Notes under the pieces: model-generated
Databases searched by the model: none
Seen by the model: the letters and a program-made list of their open reading frames with translations, nothing else
Told to the model about the DNA's origin: nothing
Program-made: the position numbers and the translations under genes
NCBI RefSeq assembly: GCF_001522545.3
Contig: NC_031776.1
Coordinates: forward strand, 21,223,511-21,287,510
Length of the DNA stretch: 64,000 bases
Reading direction: 5' to 3'
From: Parus major
Lineage: Eukaryota > Chordata > Aves > Passeriformes > Paridae
Shown: piece by piece, positions 37,166 to 49,676 of the stretch
How the letters are laid out: each line of letters begins with the position of its first letter
Numbering within the stretch: position 1 is the first letter of the stretch

Positions 37166-39718
37166 TAGAAACATTCACTTCTGGATTCTTATACTAGGAT
37201 CCTATCTTATTTGTAGTTGATCTATCCTGTGCTTGCTACCCAGATAATGAATATCTTGAGTAGGATTTTATCTAATTTATTTTACTCAAAATAATAAAAA
37301 AAAAATAAAATCAAAAAATAGTATGTTATACTTCCCATTATAAACTAGAGGTGCTGAAGCATGAAAGGATTTTATTTGTAAAGTTCAATCATATACTTTT
37401 ATCAAATACAGACTATAATAATGGAATGTTCCCATAAATGTCAGCACTTTATCATCCTTAACACTCAAAATCCCTTAAAGAAAGAATAAAATGAGGAACA
37501 CGAAGACAAATGTTGAACTTAGCCAGATGTGAATTTACAGTTAACATTTTATGGACCAAATACCATTTGAACAGAACAGTAAAGAAAACATTTTAAGATA
37601 TTTTTATCTAAACTAAATAAAATATTTATGCAGGCAAATTTCTGTGTAATACATAGGCAAGCATTCATCAAGTCCTGCTGTCTGTTTTGCCCAGCTCACT
37701 ATAATGGTAAGTGAATCTGTGTGAGTCATAGAGCAGGAGTTTTGTACATGTTTAGTTATGTGGGTGGATCCTCACACTGATGTGGACTTGCCATAGCCAG
37801 CTGTCTGTGGAACCTGTGGAGTAATCACTGATAAAAACACAATATTCCTTGCATGCCATGCTGGGTAGAGCCTGTCATCACTGCAGTACAGAGGTCCCCT
37901 TCTTAAAGACATACGAAGTTTTTTAGAAATAATCTCATAGTACTGAAGAACTGCAGTTCAAGGTAAAGAAAGCTGATTACAGATATGTTTTTACCTGTAG
38001 GCAAAGCCAGGTATCCAACCTGCCTCTTCTAGCCCACTCCCATCTCAAGCATCCCATCAAGCACTTATCGGTACTTGTTTTTAAAAACATGACTTCATGG
38101 TGGTCTGAATGTAAGCTGGGATATTAGTGAGTCAAAACTCTGCTCAGATGCTGTTTGCACTGTAGGAGAACATCAGCTGCTTTAGCCTGGGTGAGAATTT
38201 ATTAACTGAAAAGATAGTCTGTGTAAATGAGCTGTATTTTTTAAACTCAAAACAAGCTGGGTCAGGCGATACTGGCTTCTATTAAGCTACAGAGGTTTTC
38301 CTCATATTATTTACTAATGTATTACTAAATGTATTCACAGATACTTCCTGTTAGTTTGTTTTCTTCTGTTCTTTTCCTTCAGTTCTTCCTCTGTGTTATC
38401 TGCACCATTAAAAATAAATTTCCTGTATTTTCTCTTATCTGCTGCTAATGCAAATCTCTTTTCCTCTTACCCATTCTTTATTTCCTTTTCTATTTTCCTT
38501 GCTCTTAGATTTCAAAGTTCCTCCTTCTTTTTCTTATTGTTTCAATTATTTTCCTTTTTTAAACTCCTTGTCCACCTTCTCCATATCTCTACTATGAACC
38601 CTGTTCTGCAATTCAGAAGGGATAATGAGATTATTTCAATTGTTGAGCTGCCTTTTCTTCCCATCCATGCCCACTTTATTTAGTGTGAGCAGGTGGCATT
38701 TACTCAATAAATCATAGGAGAGAATCTGCAGAATGGCTGTCAGGGTGCACACAGAAAACTGTTGTCAGTTCTTGGCAGTGTGCTTAGTATATATGCAGTC
38801 AACAGTAACCAATACAAAGTCACTTTTCAAAAAAAAACCCCTGCCCCAAAATCCCAAAGGTAAGTAAAATAGTTCTTGGGTTCCAGTCCTGTTTTTAACT
38901 GTCAAAACTACACTTTCAGTAATGAATCCCAAGTTAGCGCCAGCTTCAGCCTGAGCTTTGCTCTACTGAGGTTTCTTCTGCTGAGATTTTGCCAACTGCT
39001 CCTTTCCTGAGCATGCAGAGTATGGTGAGCACGGCTCCCTTCCCAGCCCTCAGCAGTTGCTCCACAGATGGGTTCTGACTGTGTAGGAGGTCCAGCCAAA
39101 AGAAATTGCTTCTCAGAAGGGCAATAGGCTCCCACAGAGCTCTGTGTTTTTCTGCTTCCAGGTAACTAACTACCTAGCTCCCAGCCAGCAAGTTTAGAAA
39201 GAGCTTAGGTTCTTCTGCTTGACAGCACAGAGCTCTGTATAAACCAGGGCAGCCAAGGTGCACTTTAATTTTCTCCACTGACACCTTCTCCATGCCCTGG
39301 ATTCCATGGGCTGGATGTAGAGGTGCTTTATCCAGAAGGCAGTCAGGGCCCAGCTGCAGCTGCTCGAGTGCAGGGACTCTGAGCACCGAGGGACGGCTGC
39401 AGCTTCTTCAGCGCTCATGGTACTGACCTGAGTCCTCAGAGCAAACAGCCTCCTCCTGCTATTCAGACACTGACCTCCAAAGGATACTATTGCTGCCTTT
39501 AAAGGCATAACCATTGAATACTTTAAACAATTGTCAAGATTTTTGACACACTCTAATAATTAGCGTTGGGTATTTTTGGCTACTACTTGCTTTGGCAGAA
39601 AGTTTCTTTTAACCACAAATGCATGCAAAGACCCAAACCTCATAACAGTGACTCCAATGGCACTCCTAAACCAAGCTGTATATACACATTCTTTCCAACA
39701 CAAGCTTTCACTCAAGGC

Positions 39719-39752
39719 ACTGTAGGGCACAAGTTTACTGTAGGGCACAAGT
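39719..39752 (+). repeat. 18-bp period tandem duplication
   Basis: ACTGTAGGGCACAAGT occurs at 39719-39734 and again at 39737-39752, identical over 16 bases and separated by TT. The perfect identity suggests a young local duplication. Confidence 0.9.
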
Positions 39753-40740
39753 GATTTTGGTTTTACGTTCATTTGACAACTGAGCTTTGCATGTTATTTA
39801 AATCAGGGAAAGAAAAATGTATTTCCCTGTGTTCTTGTTTTTTTGTAGAGGCAACAAAAACTACTGCTAAAAGAACTGTTTTTTGCAAGTAAGAACAGTC
39901 CTTTGAAGTGTTTTAATACAAAAAAAAAAAAAAGAGAAAATGGGGGAGACCCAGGAGGACCTACGTATAGTGTATTTCTGATCTGTGCATTTGATTGTTG
40001 CAATTTATTGTACCTAGCAATGCTACCTGGTACTTGGGGTAAAAAATAAAAAAAAAGACAAACAACAAACAGGCCCACAAAACCCAAACAACCCAGCTAA
40101 TAAAAAAATAGCAGCTTGTTTCCTCAGCAGAACAGGTCAAAAGGAGCTAGTCACCTCAATACTGTTCTGCCTGTGCAGGCTTCTTGGAGGTAGAGATTTG
40201 TATGTCTCTGCACTCATATTGCACATCTAAGAAATCTCCTCTCCAGCCATAACTGCGAGTCTCACAGCAATTCCGTTTCTTGAAAGAGGTAAAATGTGGA
40301 TAATGCTGCAGGGAGGTTTGTGGATGTGAAAAACAGCTGCTGTACTACATGGTCTCCTATTTTCTAGCATATTAGCATATTCACTACCCTGACAATGTGC
40401 ACTCTGGGAAGATATAAAGACATGTAGAAATAACAGGAATGAGCAAGCTATTGCTAATCATACCCAACCTCATGCTATAATCAGAGGTGTCAATATATGA
40501 GTTTGCTGTTGTCATTTGCCTGTGACTGTGCTCAAACAATGTTTTCTTTCTGTGTACTTGGGTCCTATGAGAAGCACATTCCAGTAACAGTAACTCAATA
40601 ACAGAGTTGGTATTCAGCATGTGACAGTTTAAGATGAAATTTATTTTACAGTTTCGTGAATTTATAGTAATGAGCATCATGCATCAGCCTCATGTAAACT
40701 GGTGCCATTTTATTTGTTTTAATACATTTATATACTGCGG

Positions 40741-40990
40741 ATATAGTCTGTCAATTTAGTCTAGGCAGAATTATTACATTTCTCATAAGATAATAATGAT
40801 TTCTGTATAAGCTACTCTGTTTTATTAGTGTGAGACGTCTTTTTAAGGATCAAGGCCAAAACCACAATTATTACTTCTTCTTATCAACATTCAGCTTTCA
40901 CAGGCAATTACAGCTTATGCATATTTTATAACAAGTATTTGGAGCACATGCTGATTATGTAGTACTTTCTCAATGCCTTGTAATATCCAA
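40741..40990. promoter_or_regulatory. Best candidate conserved noncoding enhancer
   Basis: This 250-base block is dense in developmental factor cores: AAGATAATAATGA near 40787-40799 (GATA plus ATAAT), TTTTATTAG near 40830 (HOX-like), CACAATTATTAC at 40863-40874 (homeodomain), GGCAATTACAGC at about 40903-40914, and TATGCATATTTTAT at about 40916-40929 (POU-like half-sites). It has no simple repeats, no long open frame in a likely coding frame and no transposon signature. The combination is typical of vertebrate conserved enhancers; the sequence alone cannot prove it. Confidence 0.3.
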
Positions 40991-43900
40991 GAATGCTTAT
41001 GGCAGTATTCAGTATTGTGGGATCTTACAGTATGAAAGAACCCTTTTCCTTTTATTGATTTCCACAAACCAGCATTTTTTACCTGACTCTGCTATATCTT
41101 GATTATTTCAATTATTAAGCATGGGAAAAGAGGCAGACTATTCTTTCTTACATTTCCTATCTCTATGAAGGCATCGCATTGCTATGTGATAACAGAACTG
41201 CACCAGAAGAACTGCCATGTGGAGAGATACCTGAAATCCCTCCAGTATTCCAAATATGTAGCCTGCCTCTGTTAATGACCAGTTTCAGGTATTTTGGTGA
41301 AGCAAGGAGGAAGTCATAGAAGAAGAGTCTTCATCTTGATCTTCAGCAGATAACTAGTAGGCAGCTTTTGCTTTGTAGTATATTTGTATGTCTTAGAACT
41401 GCATGGAACTGCATGGCCCCATTGAGCTTATCCCACCTAATCCTCATTTTTTATATCTGTATAAATCCCAGCTTTTTTCAGCAGTGCTCAGAATGCACTC
41501 CACAAGCTGTGACAAAAGAAGTATGTCTACAAGGTGTGCCATGTGAGACACAGCATCTAAGGCAGCTGAGGATCACATGGTACCCACTTCCCTGCCATCT
41601 TTCAATCCTGAGCCATCTCTTAGAAACTAAAATTAGGGCTGGGTGGCATTATTCTAATTTCCAACTTTGCCTCACTCAAAGATTTTTCAGTGTAAGGGAA
41701 TGCACATCTGCTCCTTTAAATTTTCTTTCTATCTTTTTTGTGCTGTCTCAGCAATGTTCAACAGAAAAAACTGGAGCCAAGAGCTTGGATCAAGATGTGT
41801 GATTGTGCTTTGAATTCTGCTATGCGTTTGGCTTTAATAGTAACTCATGGCTGAGAGTTCCACAACTAAATCATAGAAGTCATTGTCAGTCATCATGAAG
41901 ATCAGTAACTTAATGAGATTCCAGCCAAGCCAGGAAGCATCTAAAAAGTGTCAATGATTTTTGGGAAGGTTTTATTTAAGAAGCAATAGTTTTTCAAGGA
42001 AAGCTTTTCAGAACTTTCATTTATGTTTATCAAAATTCTGTTTAATATTCCACTTTGTTCTTATGAATCTTCAGCTTAATATTAATACAGTGAAATGGGG
42101 AAAACCTGAGTACAAATGAAGATGTTTTATTACTGGGGCACAAAGTGGTGTTTTGTGTGTTCTTTCCTGCTACATTCAGGGGGGCAGAGACCAAACCCTC
42201 ATCCCTTAAACGGTAACAGCAATGCCTTCAGGGACTTTGAAGGAAATTTCCCAAAACTTAATTTACAAGACAGTGCTGTACATGAGTGACAAAAGTCTTA
42301 GAGATGGGTAAAGGAAGCTATTCAGCCAAACACCTATGTGTTCACATAAATGTCATAAGACTTCATTTTTTGGCATATGGTTTTCAAATTCAGTTACTCC
42401 ACAGAAGTTTATAGCAATATATTTCTGCTCATCATGTGTTCTGTGGGAGTTTTCCTACACAGTATTTTAGAACTTTTAATGTTCACAGTCTCCCATGAAA
42501 ATGGTTCTTTTAAGACTGAAGTTTACTATGCTATCAAGGAAATCAAGAAAATTTCCTGAATTCCTTTTTAGCTCCAGAGAAATCTCCAAATAGATGGGCA
42601 ACATCTTCAAAATTTAAGCAGAAAATTTGCTTTGTCAGTTAACTTGCAATCTCTCCATCTAACTTTTAAGGACATATCTCAAAGTAAAGCAGTAACAAAT
42701 ACCAAATTTTAGTTTTGGTTTCAAATTAGAACTTTGTACTTCTTTTACACTGCACAAAGATTATGACTTTATACATAGGGAACCCTCTGTACTAAAAAAC
42801 TTTTTTGGCATGGATTCCAAAGGGCAGAATTTCTGTATCCCTATTATGCTGGTGTTCTCCTGACACCTGTGGTTAATTTCACAATGAGATAATGAATTGT
42901 GGCTTTTCCCCTAACTTGTGTTTTGACATATGTGATACAATTGAATCAACTTCCCGGTGAAAACCAGCAGCTGGAATGCTGATGTGTTTGTTGCTTGCAG
43001 TGTTGTGTGAATGCAGCCACAGCCGTTCCAGTTTATCATGGCAACACACAATTCTGAAAAGGCACATATCAACAATATGCCCCAGAAATAACTTTTCTCC
43101 TCTGAAATCCTCACTGTGAAAAAGAATATATGTATTTATCAACTCATTGTCAAAGGAGTGGATTTAGAATCTGTCTAAATTAAAGCATAATTTACAATCT
43201 CTTGTGAATAACTGAATAACTTGGTTCAATGTCAGGTCACAGTGGAACATAGATTGTAACAGGAATATATAAAAGCTCTGAAGGGAGCAGAGAGACTTTA
43301 TTCTGGAATGGTGAACATCGTTGCCAGAGTAACAAAAACCTTGTGTGTTTTCACAAGGAAATGAGTCACTTGTTTCTGTTGGCTGGAACTCTGTTTTCTT
43401 TTAATTTCATATTTTAGCTGCCTAATATAGTTTGAAAGAACCCTAGGATTGCAGTCTTTGGACTAAGATACCTTGTTAAGTAAAGCAGAGTAGAAGGGTA
43501 GTATGCTAATTGCACAGATTCGAGAAAAATCGATAGTAGATAGGATATTCTCACATGTGTGAAGGAAGCCTTTATCCTTTTCAAGGACAGTTCTGTGAAC
43601 TATTGTTGTGAAAAGAAAATTCATTTTCATATGCGTTATGTGTTTAGCTGTGTGTGTACTTATATCTGTGACTTGTGTTCTTTGTGCAGCTGATTTGCAG
43701 GGCCCTCCCTGATTTGCAGCCGTGAGTCCCACAGTTAACTTAAGGACATAAGCCTTAGTTGCCCTCAATGAAGAGACTATATTAATGTTAAAGCTGTTGG
43801 GTCAGAGCCATATGAAGTGAGGCAACATTTCCTTTCTTTGGACCAACAACTCATAACCAGTAAGATTCTTCTCTATTTTCCTGGTGTTAAGGCAGCACTG

Positions 43901-46900
43901 AACATTCTCACAGAGAATTCTAGCAGAGTGTCACCCTTTCGTACTGAGGCGTCCTCACGAGACTTAGGATCAGCACAGCTCATTCCTAAAACACTTTCTA
44001 TTTTCTCTTCTTACAGTTCCAAGCTGTGGAGATTGTGCCAAGCAAAATAAGTAATACAGACTGTTTGAGCAATTCTCAGCTACAGTGGAGTCTCTGAAGG
44101 AACATAGCTGGCTGCTCCAGCATAGACTACTTTATCCTGTATATAATTTGGGCAGAAACTCCATATAGCTCTCTTTACTACTAAAGCCTGAAATGGAAGT
44201 AGAGAATGAGGGCCAAATTTATTCAGTGAAGAATTAAAGTATATGTTATGGAGTTTTTTGATGGCATAAATTTATAGACATAAATACTGCACACCCGTGC
44301 ATGTGTATGTGATGGTTTAGATGCAGGAGCAATTTTAATTCTATGTTGTACATTTGTATAGGTGTAGCAGATAGTAATCCGTTTATTGTATCATGAATTC
44401 AAACAGAGCAAATTCCTGTTCCCTATGGTAAAGATTACTCAAAATGCAATGTTTATGCTTAGATGGAAACACTGAAGAGATGCTTAATTTGTCCTATTCC
44501 AAAACCAAAGTATGCATGCATGTTCCAAGTCACCTGAGAATCTCTAAAACAACATTCATTAATTAAATATTGAAGCATATTTTTGACAACCTAATAAAAA
44601 CAAAATCAAGTATTTTTAAGTAGTTTCAGTGAGGAGCAAAGGAGAAATGGAGAGCATAACTGAAATTTAAAGGTCATGTACTGTGATTGACAGGAGAAAA
44701 AGAAGGGCCTGGTCTAAACTAGCACCTTGCATTAACAGTTTGGACAAGGGTAGCTAGATAGGACTTATAGTCATGTTAAAAATGCTCTAAATCCCCAAAA
44801 GCACTGAAAATGACATTCATATATATATAAAAATGTAACTGAAGTAATTTGATGACTGCACTATTAAAACTCCTGTTTATTTTGAAATATATTATGCAGC
44901 GTAATTAGGGATGGGTTTTAAAAACTGCACAGAAAACAACTTAAAATATTTACAATATACAAAACTTCTTTCGTTGCCAAAAAGTGGTTTAGCTTATGAA
45001 AATTAGTAGAGAAACAAACAAAGGAAATAAACAACTTACATACAAGTGCTGGAGAGCGGCCTTCTCTAACAAAGGGTGACCACTGATGGATGAGGCTGTT
45101 GAAGAGCGACATTAGCTTGAAGTCTTTGTGAAACATGTAACTACTAATTTCAATGTGTCTTCTATTCAATGGGCCTGACCTACCTGATCAATCCATTTAC
45201 CTAAGCATTTTGACAGCTGCAGGTGTTGTAGAGTGTGTACTTAGATAGCTATGCTATAAATTGTAACCAGGGTTTTACTATTTGTTCTCCCATTCTCTTC
45301 TGTTCAGACAGGTGGAGGAATGTGGAAAGTGTATCTAATCTTCATGAGTGCTGTTATGCTGCTATTGATATATGCCCAACATTTTTATTTGATTATATGT
45401 GTCTTCTAGTCACAGATTTTTACATTTGTAATAATATTTTCTTGTTTCTGAGGGGTCCTTCTTTTGCAGAAATCCACAAAAATATGGAATCTGTTCTTAC
45501 AACACAGTCAAATAGTTCCTTTGACCATTTCAGAGTAATCTGTCCAAAGTTCTTCAGACATCAGATCAAAATCTGGAATTCAGCAGAGAACCAGTGCAGG
45601 GGTATTTTGCCAGATGGGTATTCAGATGCTGGAAAGATTGAACAAAAATAAATTAGAATAAGTACCATGATTGGTAATTATGTTTAGAATCAAATACTAT
45701 TTGGAAGCCTTGTTTTATGAAGTGAAAACCCTAAAAAAGAGACCTTACAAATCTCCCTTAAAATGTCCAGAGAAGATTTCTGGCATCAGATCACAGCTGT
45801 CCTACCTGTATCTGTTCAGTGTTCCTTATATGCTTACCTGAGTGATGACTGATGAATACTGAGAAGATAAATCAGTAAAAAATCTTGGCTTATCTCTGTA
45901 CTGGTTTTATCTTTCAGTACGTAATAATTTTGAGGGTGATGAAGATATAAGAAATTTTTTCAGTATTTTTTTTGCGGGGAGGGGGGGGGCTCATCCTTTT
46001 AATTTAGTAACTGTAGTCCTAAAATAGAAGGGGTCATTCTAAATAGTATCTAGCTATTGGTTTTCTAGCCATTAGAAAAATAAATTAAAAATTTAGCAAA
46101 ACTTCAGCCCAGTGCTGGTACCTATACAGAGCACCCTTTAAACTGAAGGCACTTTAGTAGAACATATTACACTGAAACAGGAAGATGTTATAAGCATTTA
46201 GCTGCATTTACACATCTTTTTATCTAGTTATTTTATTAGTATTATCATAGTACCTTGGCTATTTAATCACAGACTAGGTCTTGGTAATTTCACTGTTATG
46301 TTATAGTGCCACCGTGTATTCTCAGTGAAACAATATCTGTTCTAGAAGCCCAAGGTGCATCCAAAAGGTGGAATCACAAACAGATACAGAAAGATGGAGA
46401 AGGAAAGAACTGGAATAGAGGTGACACAGGCTCCAGCACTGTCTCTTTTAGCTGCTTCTGATGTTGCAGGATTGGGCTAAGAGCAAGCAGACCCAGAGCA
46501 TACCAGCTACATGATTTTGAAATATTATGGTTCATCAGCTTCAGTTTTGGGAGATAAAATTTAGGCACTCTCAGGTTCTTTCCCATCCTGTTCTCAGTCA
46601 TGTGTTTCATGGGATACCACTTCTTCAGAAGTGTGTTGCTACAGTTTCCCTACTATCAGCTGATAAAACTCCAAGCTAAAACTTGATTTTGCAAGCTGCT
46701 CCCTTCAAAACATTGCCAGGCTTGAAATATTCCACAGAGTGAAATTCTAAGTAGCCCTGCAAAAGGAACTGATAAAACCTTGCCAAATTTCAGACTTATT
46801 GCCAGTTTCTTCCATCCTTACTGAAAACTTGAGCTCACACTGTGCAATAACTTCTGCATGGTCTATACTGAGAATTAGCTTTTCCTGGTGAGTAGTACAA

Positions 46901-49651
46901 CTACATCCGGCAAAGCCATCTTGCAACATCATGCCTCACCCTCCACAGCTTACCCTTACTAAAAACCTGAGTAAACTCTCCAAGTACAAATTATTGTTTG
47001 AACCACCTAAACTAAGAGTTTTCACTGATAAAACAATCCAGCTGGCAAATAGGATGAAAATCCATAACTTCAAGCAAAGTAGTCTTTAAAAAAATCAGAA
47101 AGTCCCTGCAGAGAGTTTCATTTTTTCACAGCATGAAGCACTCTTCTTTTTTCAAAAATTATATTTTTCAAGGACAGATAAAAAATAGGTAAATGCAGCC
47201 TGGGCTAAATAATTTGTCAGAAAATGATATGAAGAACCACAGCATGTTTCATGTAATCAGCCCTCTGTGAATAAAAAGTAATTCTTCCTGTACACGTCAG
47301 TTTTTCATAGAGCTAAGCAATTACTCTCAATCATCCTAAAGGCTAGTATGTGTTTGTAGAATATGTTCCTATGGTGATTAGTCTTTTATGAGAATGAATG
47401 ATGACTTGAAGGAAATCAAGGAAGTGTTAAATTAATATAAGGGTCTCCCTTCTATGCTTTCATAAGAATTTTCTTAAATGTCTAAAGCTGTGTAGTTGGC
47501 ACATACAATACTTCTGTTTTCTGAGAAAATCTGCAGTTTGATGGTCAAATGGCGATGAGCAATGTGGATACCTTTTTTCTTTCAGTGAGATTTAGATTTC
47601 TGTCTTTGTAGTGTGGAATGCAATGTAAGAGTAGCTATCAAATGGCATTTGAATAAGAAGTCAGTATAAAGTACATGGTTTTAATTTCCACTCAGGATAA
47701 GCTACTGGATAAATTATATCAGTTTTTAAACCCAGGCTGGATTTAGCCTGTTGTCTACATGCATACATAGGTCGGCAGTACTAAGTAAAGGGTTCCTGTG
47801 AAAATCAGGACAGAATATTCATTTATCATTTTTGCTCTGTCATGTTTTAATCTGGTTGTTTTAAAAATGAGGAAAGAAAAGACATTGGAAAAATTTTAAG
47901 TAAAATGAACTTATGTGGGAATGGAGTGTTTCCTTTTTAGCCCCTGAGAGTAAGCATGGAGTAAACATGGACAACGCTGAGCAAAGCTGGGTCTACACTT
48001 AAAGAATTGGGAAGCAGATTGTTGTCTCTGTCGTATAACAGGCCTTCCATGTAATTAGAAGTTAAGTCTTTCAGACCATGTCTAAGGCAAAAGGGTGTTG
48101 TGAATGAGATTCCTAAGCCATGAATTCATGTTGCACTCAGTAAGATGTTGAATCATTTTTAAAAAATAAGATTTCATCAGAGTGTAATTCTTCATTTATG
48201 TATAGTACATTTTACTTCCATGAAATTATACAAATATCAATTAACTAACCATTATACTTTGTGAGAAATGAAAAAAAAAACATTCAAAAGTAATATATAA
48301 ATCTGGCACGGAGATATAAATCCTGACATGTCAGTACTTGGAACCACTCAATTTAATTTATTTTCTGACTTTACAAAATAAATTAGGATATATCTATATG
48401 TATATATCAAGTAGTCTTACATACCTATATTTGTTATTCACGTTCTCTTACACAACAGTTTCAAGTGCCCTAAGGATTTATGACTCATCCAGGCCTTGAA
48501 TTTAAATCTTAATTTGTAAATTATGTGACTTGAGATGAGATGAATTGGATGTTTTACACCTCTCTCGCTGTGTATTTCTTCTTTGCCAAACTCAAGATAA
48601 TTGAGCCAACTCAGTCCAGGAAGCAAGATGACAGGTGGTGCTGTGCCCCCTCTGCTGAGCCCTCCTGCTTTCTAATTGTATCAGTTATGGGATTGTAGCT
48701 AATATTACTTCATAGTAATTTTGCTGTCCCATGTAAATAAACCAGTTTATATTCAGAATGAATGGTAGCTCTTTTTGCTTGCCACTTGATTGCATGATGA
48801 GGATGAATATTTTTTGTCTTTCCATGCAGTATAAACATTAGGCTTTTTAAAAAAATCTCCATATTCTTTTCATCTTCAATCTCTGTACAAATTTATGAAA
48901 TGTTTTATACCCTGAACTTTTTAACTTCCTCCTGATGCCTTAGACAGGCTTTACTAAGGGTGAGTTATTAGGATTTTCTTCTTATGGTGAAATCCCCAAT
49001 TGTTCATTTCAGTGGTTCTTCATCAGGTGATGAAGTACTTAATGGGATAGCTGAAGCACTGGACTATCAATCTTATATGGTGTTGCAAATCCTATGTTCC
49101 ACATCTGTACATTTTTCAGTGTGGAAATGAATTGTTTGGAACAATGTTCCTTCTGTGTAATTATACAGACACTTGTTGGGTAAAATTCTGATTTCCACAA
49201 ACTAGTGGGTATGATACAAAAGATAGTTTTGCTAATTAGTTCTGCTAATGAAATTGTTGTGTCACATTTTTGGATATTGCTCCTGTTCTTGGATGGGACT
49301 GGATTACATAGTTTTCTAGAACAGGACAGAATTATAAAGCTCCCAAACAGACAGCTGCCTGCTGTCCCCAGTGACTTATCAGTGACCTCACTTGTAGGCT
49401 GTTAGGGGAAAAGCAGAGCAAGAAAAGCAGGTGAGAGTGCTCAGTTTGAGAAAGATACAGCTAACTGATTTGGTAAATTTGCTCAAGAGGGACTGGCTCC
49501 ACAAAAAGGCTGGGCTTAAATGGGACTGAATATTTACTTTTGTGGAGATGTTGAAAAAGCTAGACAATAGGTACTGATAGCTCCTACCCTTGCCAAAGAC
49601 TTCAGGTAGAAATAGCAGCTAGATAGTTTGGTTAAAGAGGGATAGTATTCC
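40991..49651. other. Noncoding DNA, no gene seen
   Basis: The longest open frames in the window lie here: 144 codons (41368-41802 plus) and 138 codons (45235-45651 plus). Both lack any recognisable domain, compositional coding signal or splice context, and both sit in AT-rich DNA. AACTGCATGG is repeated in tandem at 41398-41417. A G9 run follows GCGGGGA at 45976-45989. CTGACATGTCAG, a perfect 12-bp palindrome, lies at 48323-48334. Confidence 0.55.
43234..43300 (+). promoter_or_regulatory. TATA-like element, possible core promoter
   Basis: TATATAAAAG at 43266-43275 matches the TATA-box consensus well. A nuclear-receptor half-site AGGTCA lies at 43234-43239, about 30 bases upstream, and a purine-rich GAAGGGAGCAGAG follows where initiation would fall (about 43296-43300). 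No coding sequence or CpG island follows, so this could serve a noncoding transcript or be a chance match in AT-rich DNA. Confidence 0.15.
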
Positions 49652-49676
49652 CTTTACAAACAGCCTGTTTGTAAAG
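49652..49676. repeat. Perfect 25-bp palindrome with opposed forkhead-like sites
   Basis: CTTTACAAACAG (49652-49663) and CTGTTTGTAAAG (49665-49676) are perfect 12-base inverted repeats around a single C. Each arm contains TGTTTGTAAA (or its complement), close to the forkhead/FOXA binding core. The palindrome is the longest perfect one with a minimal spacer that I found here. It could be a dimeric factor site or a cruciform-forming relic of a small inverted duplication. Confidence 0.85.

Larger units (their letters stand above)
34046..40719. other. Noncoding DNA with a pyrimidine-rich stretch and GC-richer patch
   Basis: No gene is recognised. Frames reach 106 codons (39194-39514, minus strand) inside a slightly GC-richer patch at about 38.9-39.5 kb, with no familiar domain. 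The plus strand of 38355-38585 is dominated by C and T. An A14 run lies at 39920-39933. A short A-rich stretch at 37280-37320 and a 12-bp palindrome GAACTGCAGTTC at 37948-37959 are also present. Confidence 0.55.

Noticed and set aside
38355..38585. Pyrimidine-rich stretch considered as a splice-acceptor tract
   Set aside because: It is far longer than an acceptor tract and no exon-like sequence follows; treated as composition bias.
41368..41802. Longest open frame in the window (144 codons)
   Set aside because: No recognisable domain, no splice or promoter context, and the length is expected by chance in 64 kb read in six frames.
45235..45651. 138-codon open frame
   Set aside because: AT-rich sequence with no family resemblance; no supporting signals.
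45976..45989. G-rich run considered as a G-quadruplex
   Set aside because: It is essentially one homopolymer run with a single interruption, without four separated G-tracts and loops.
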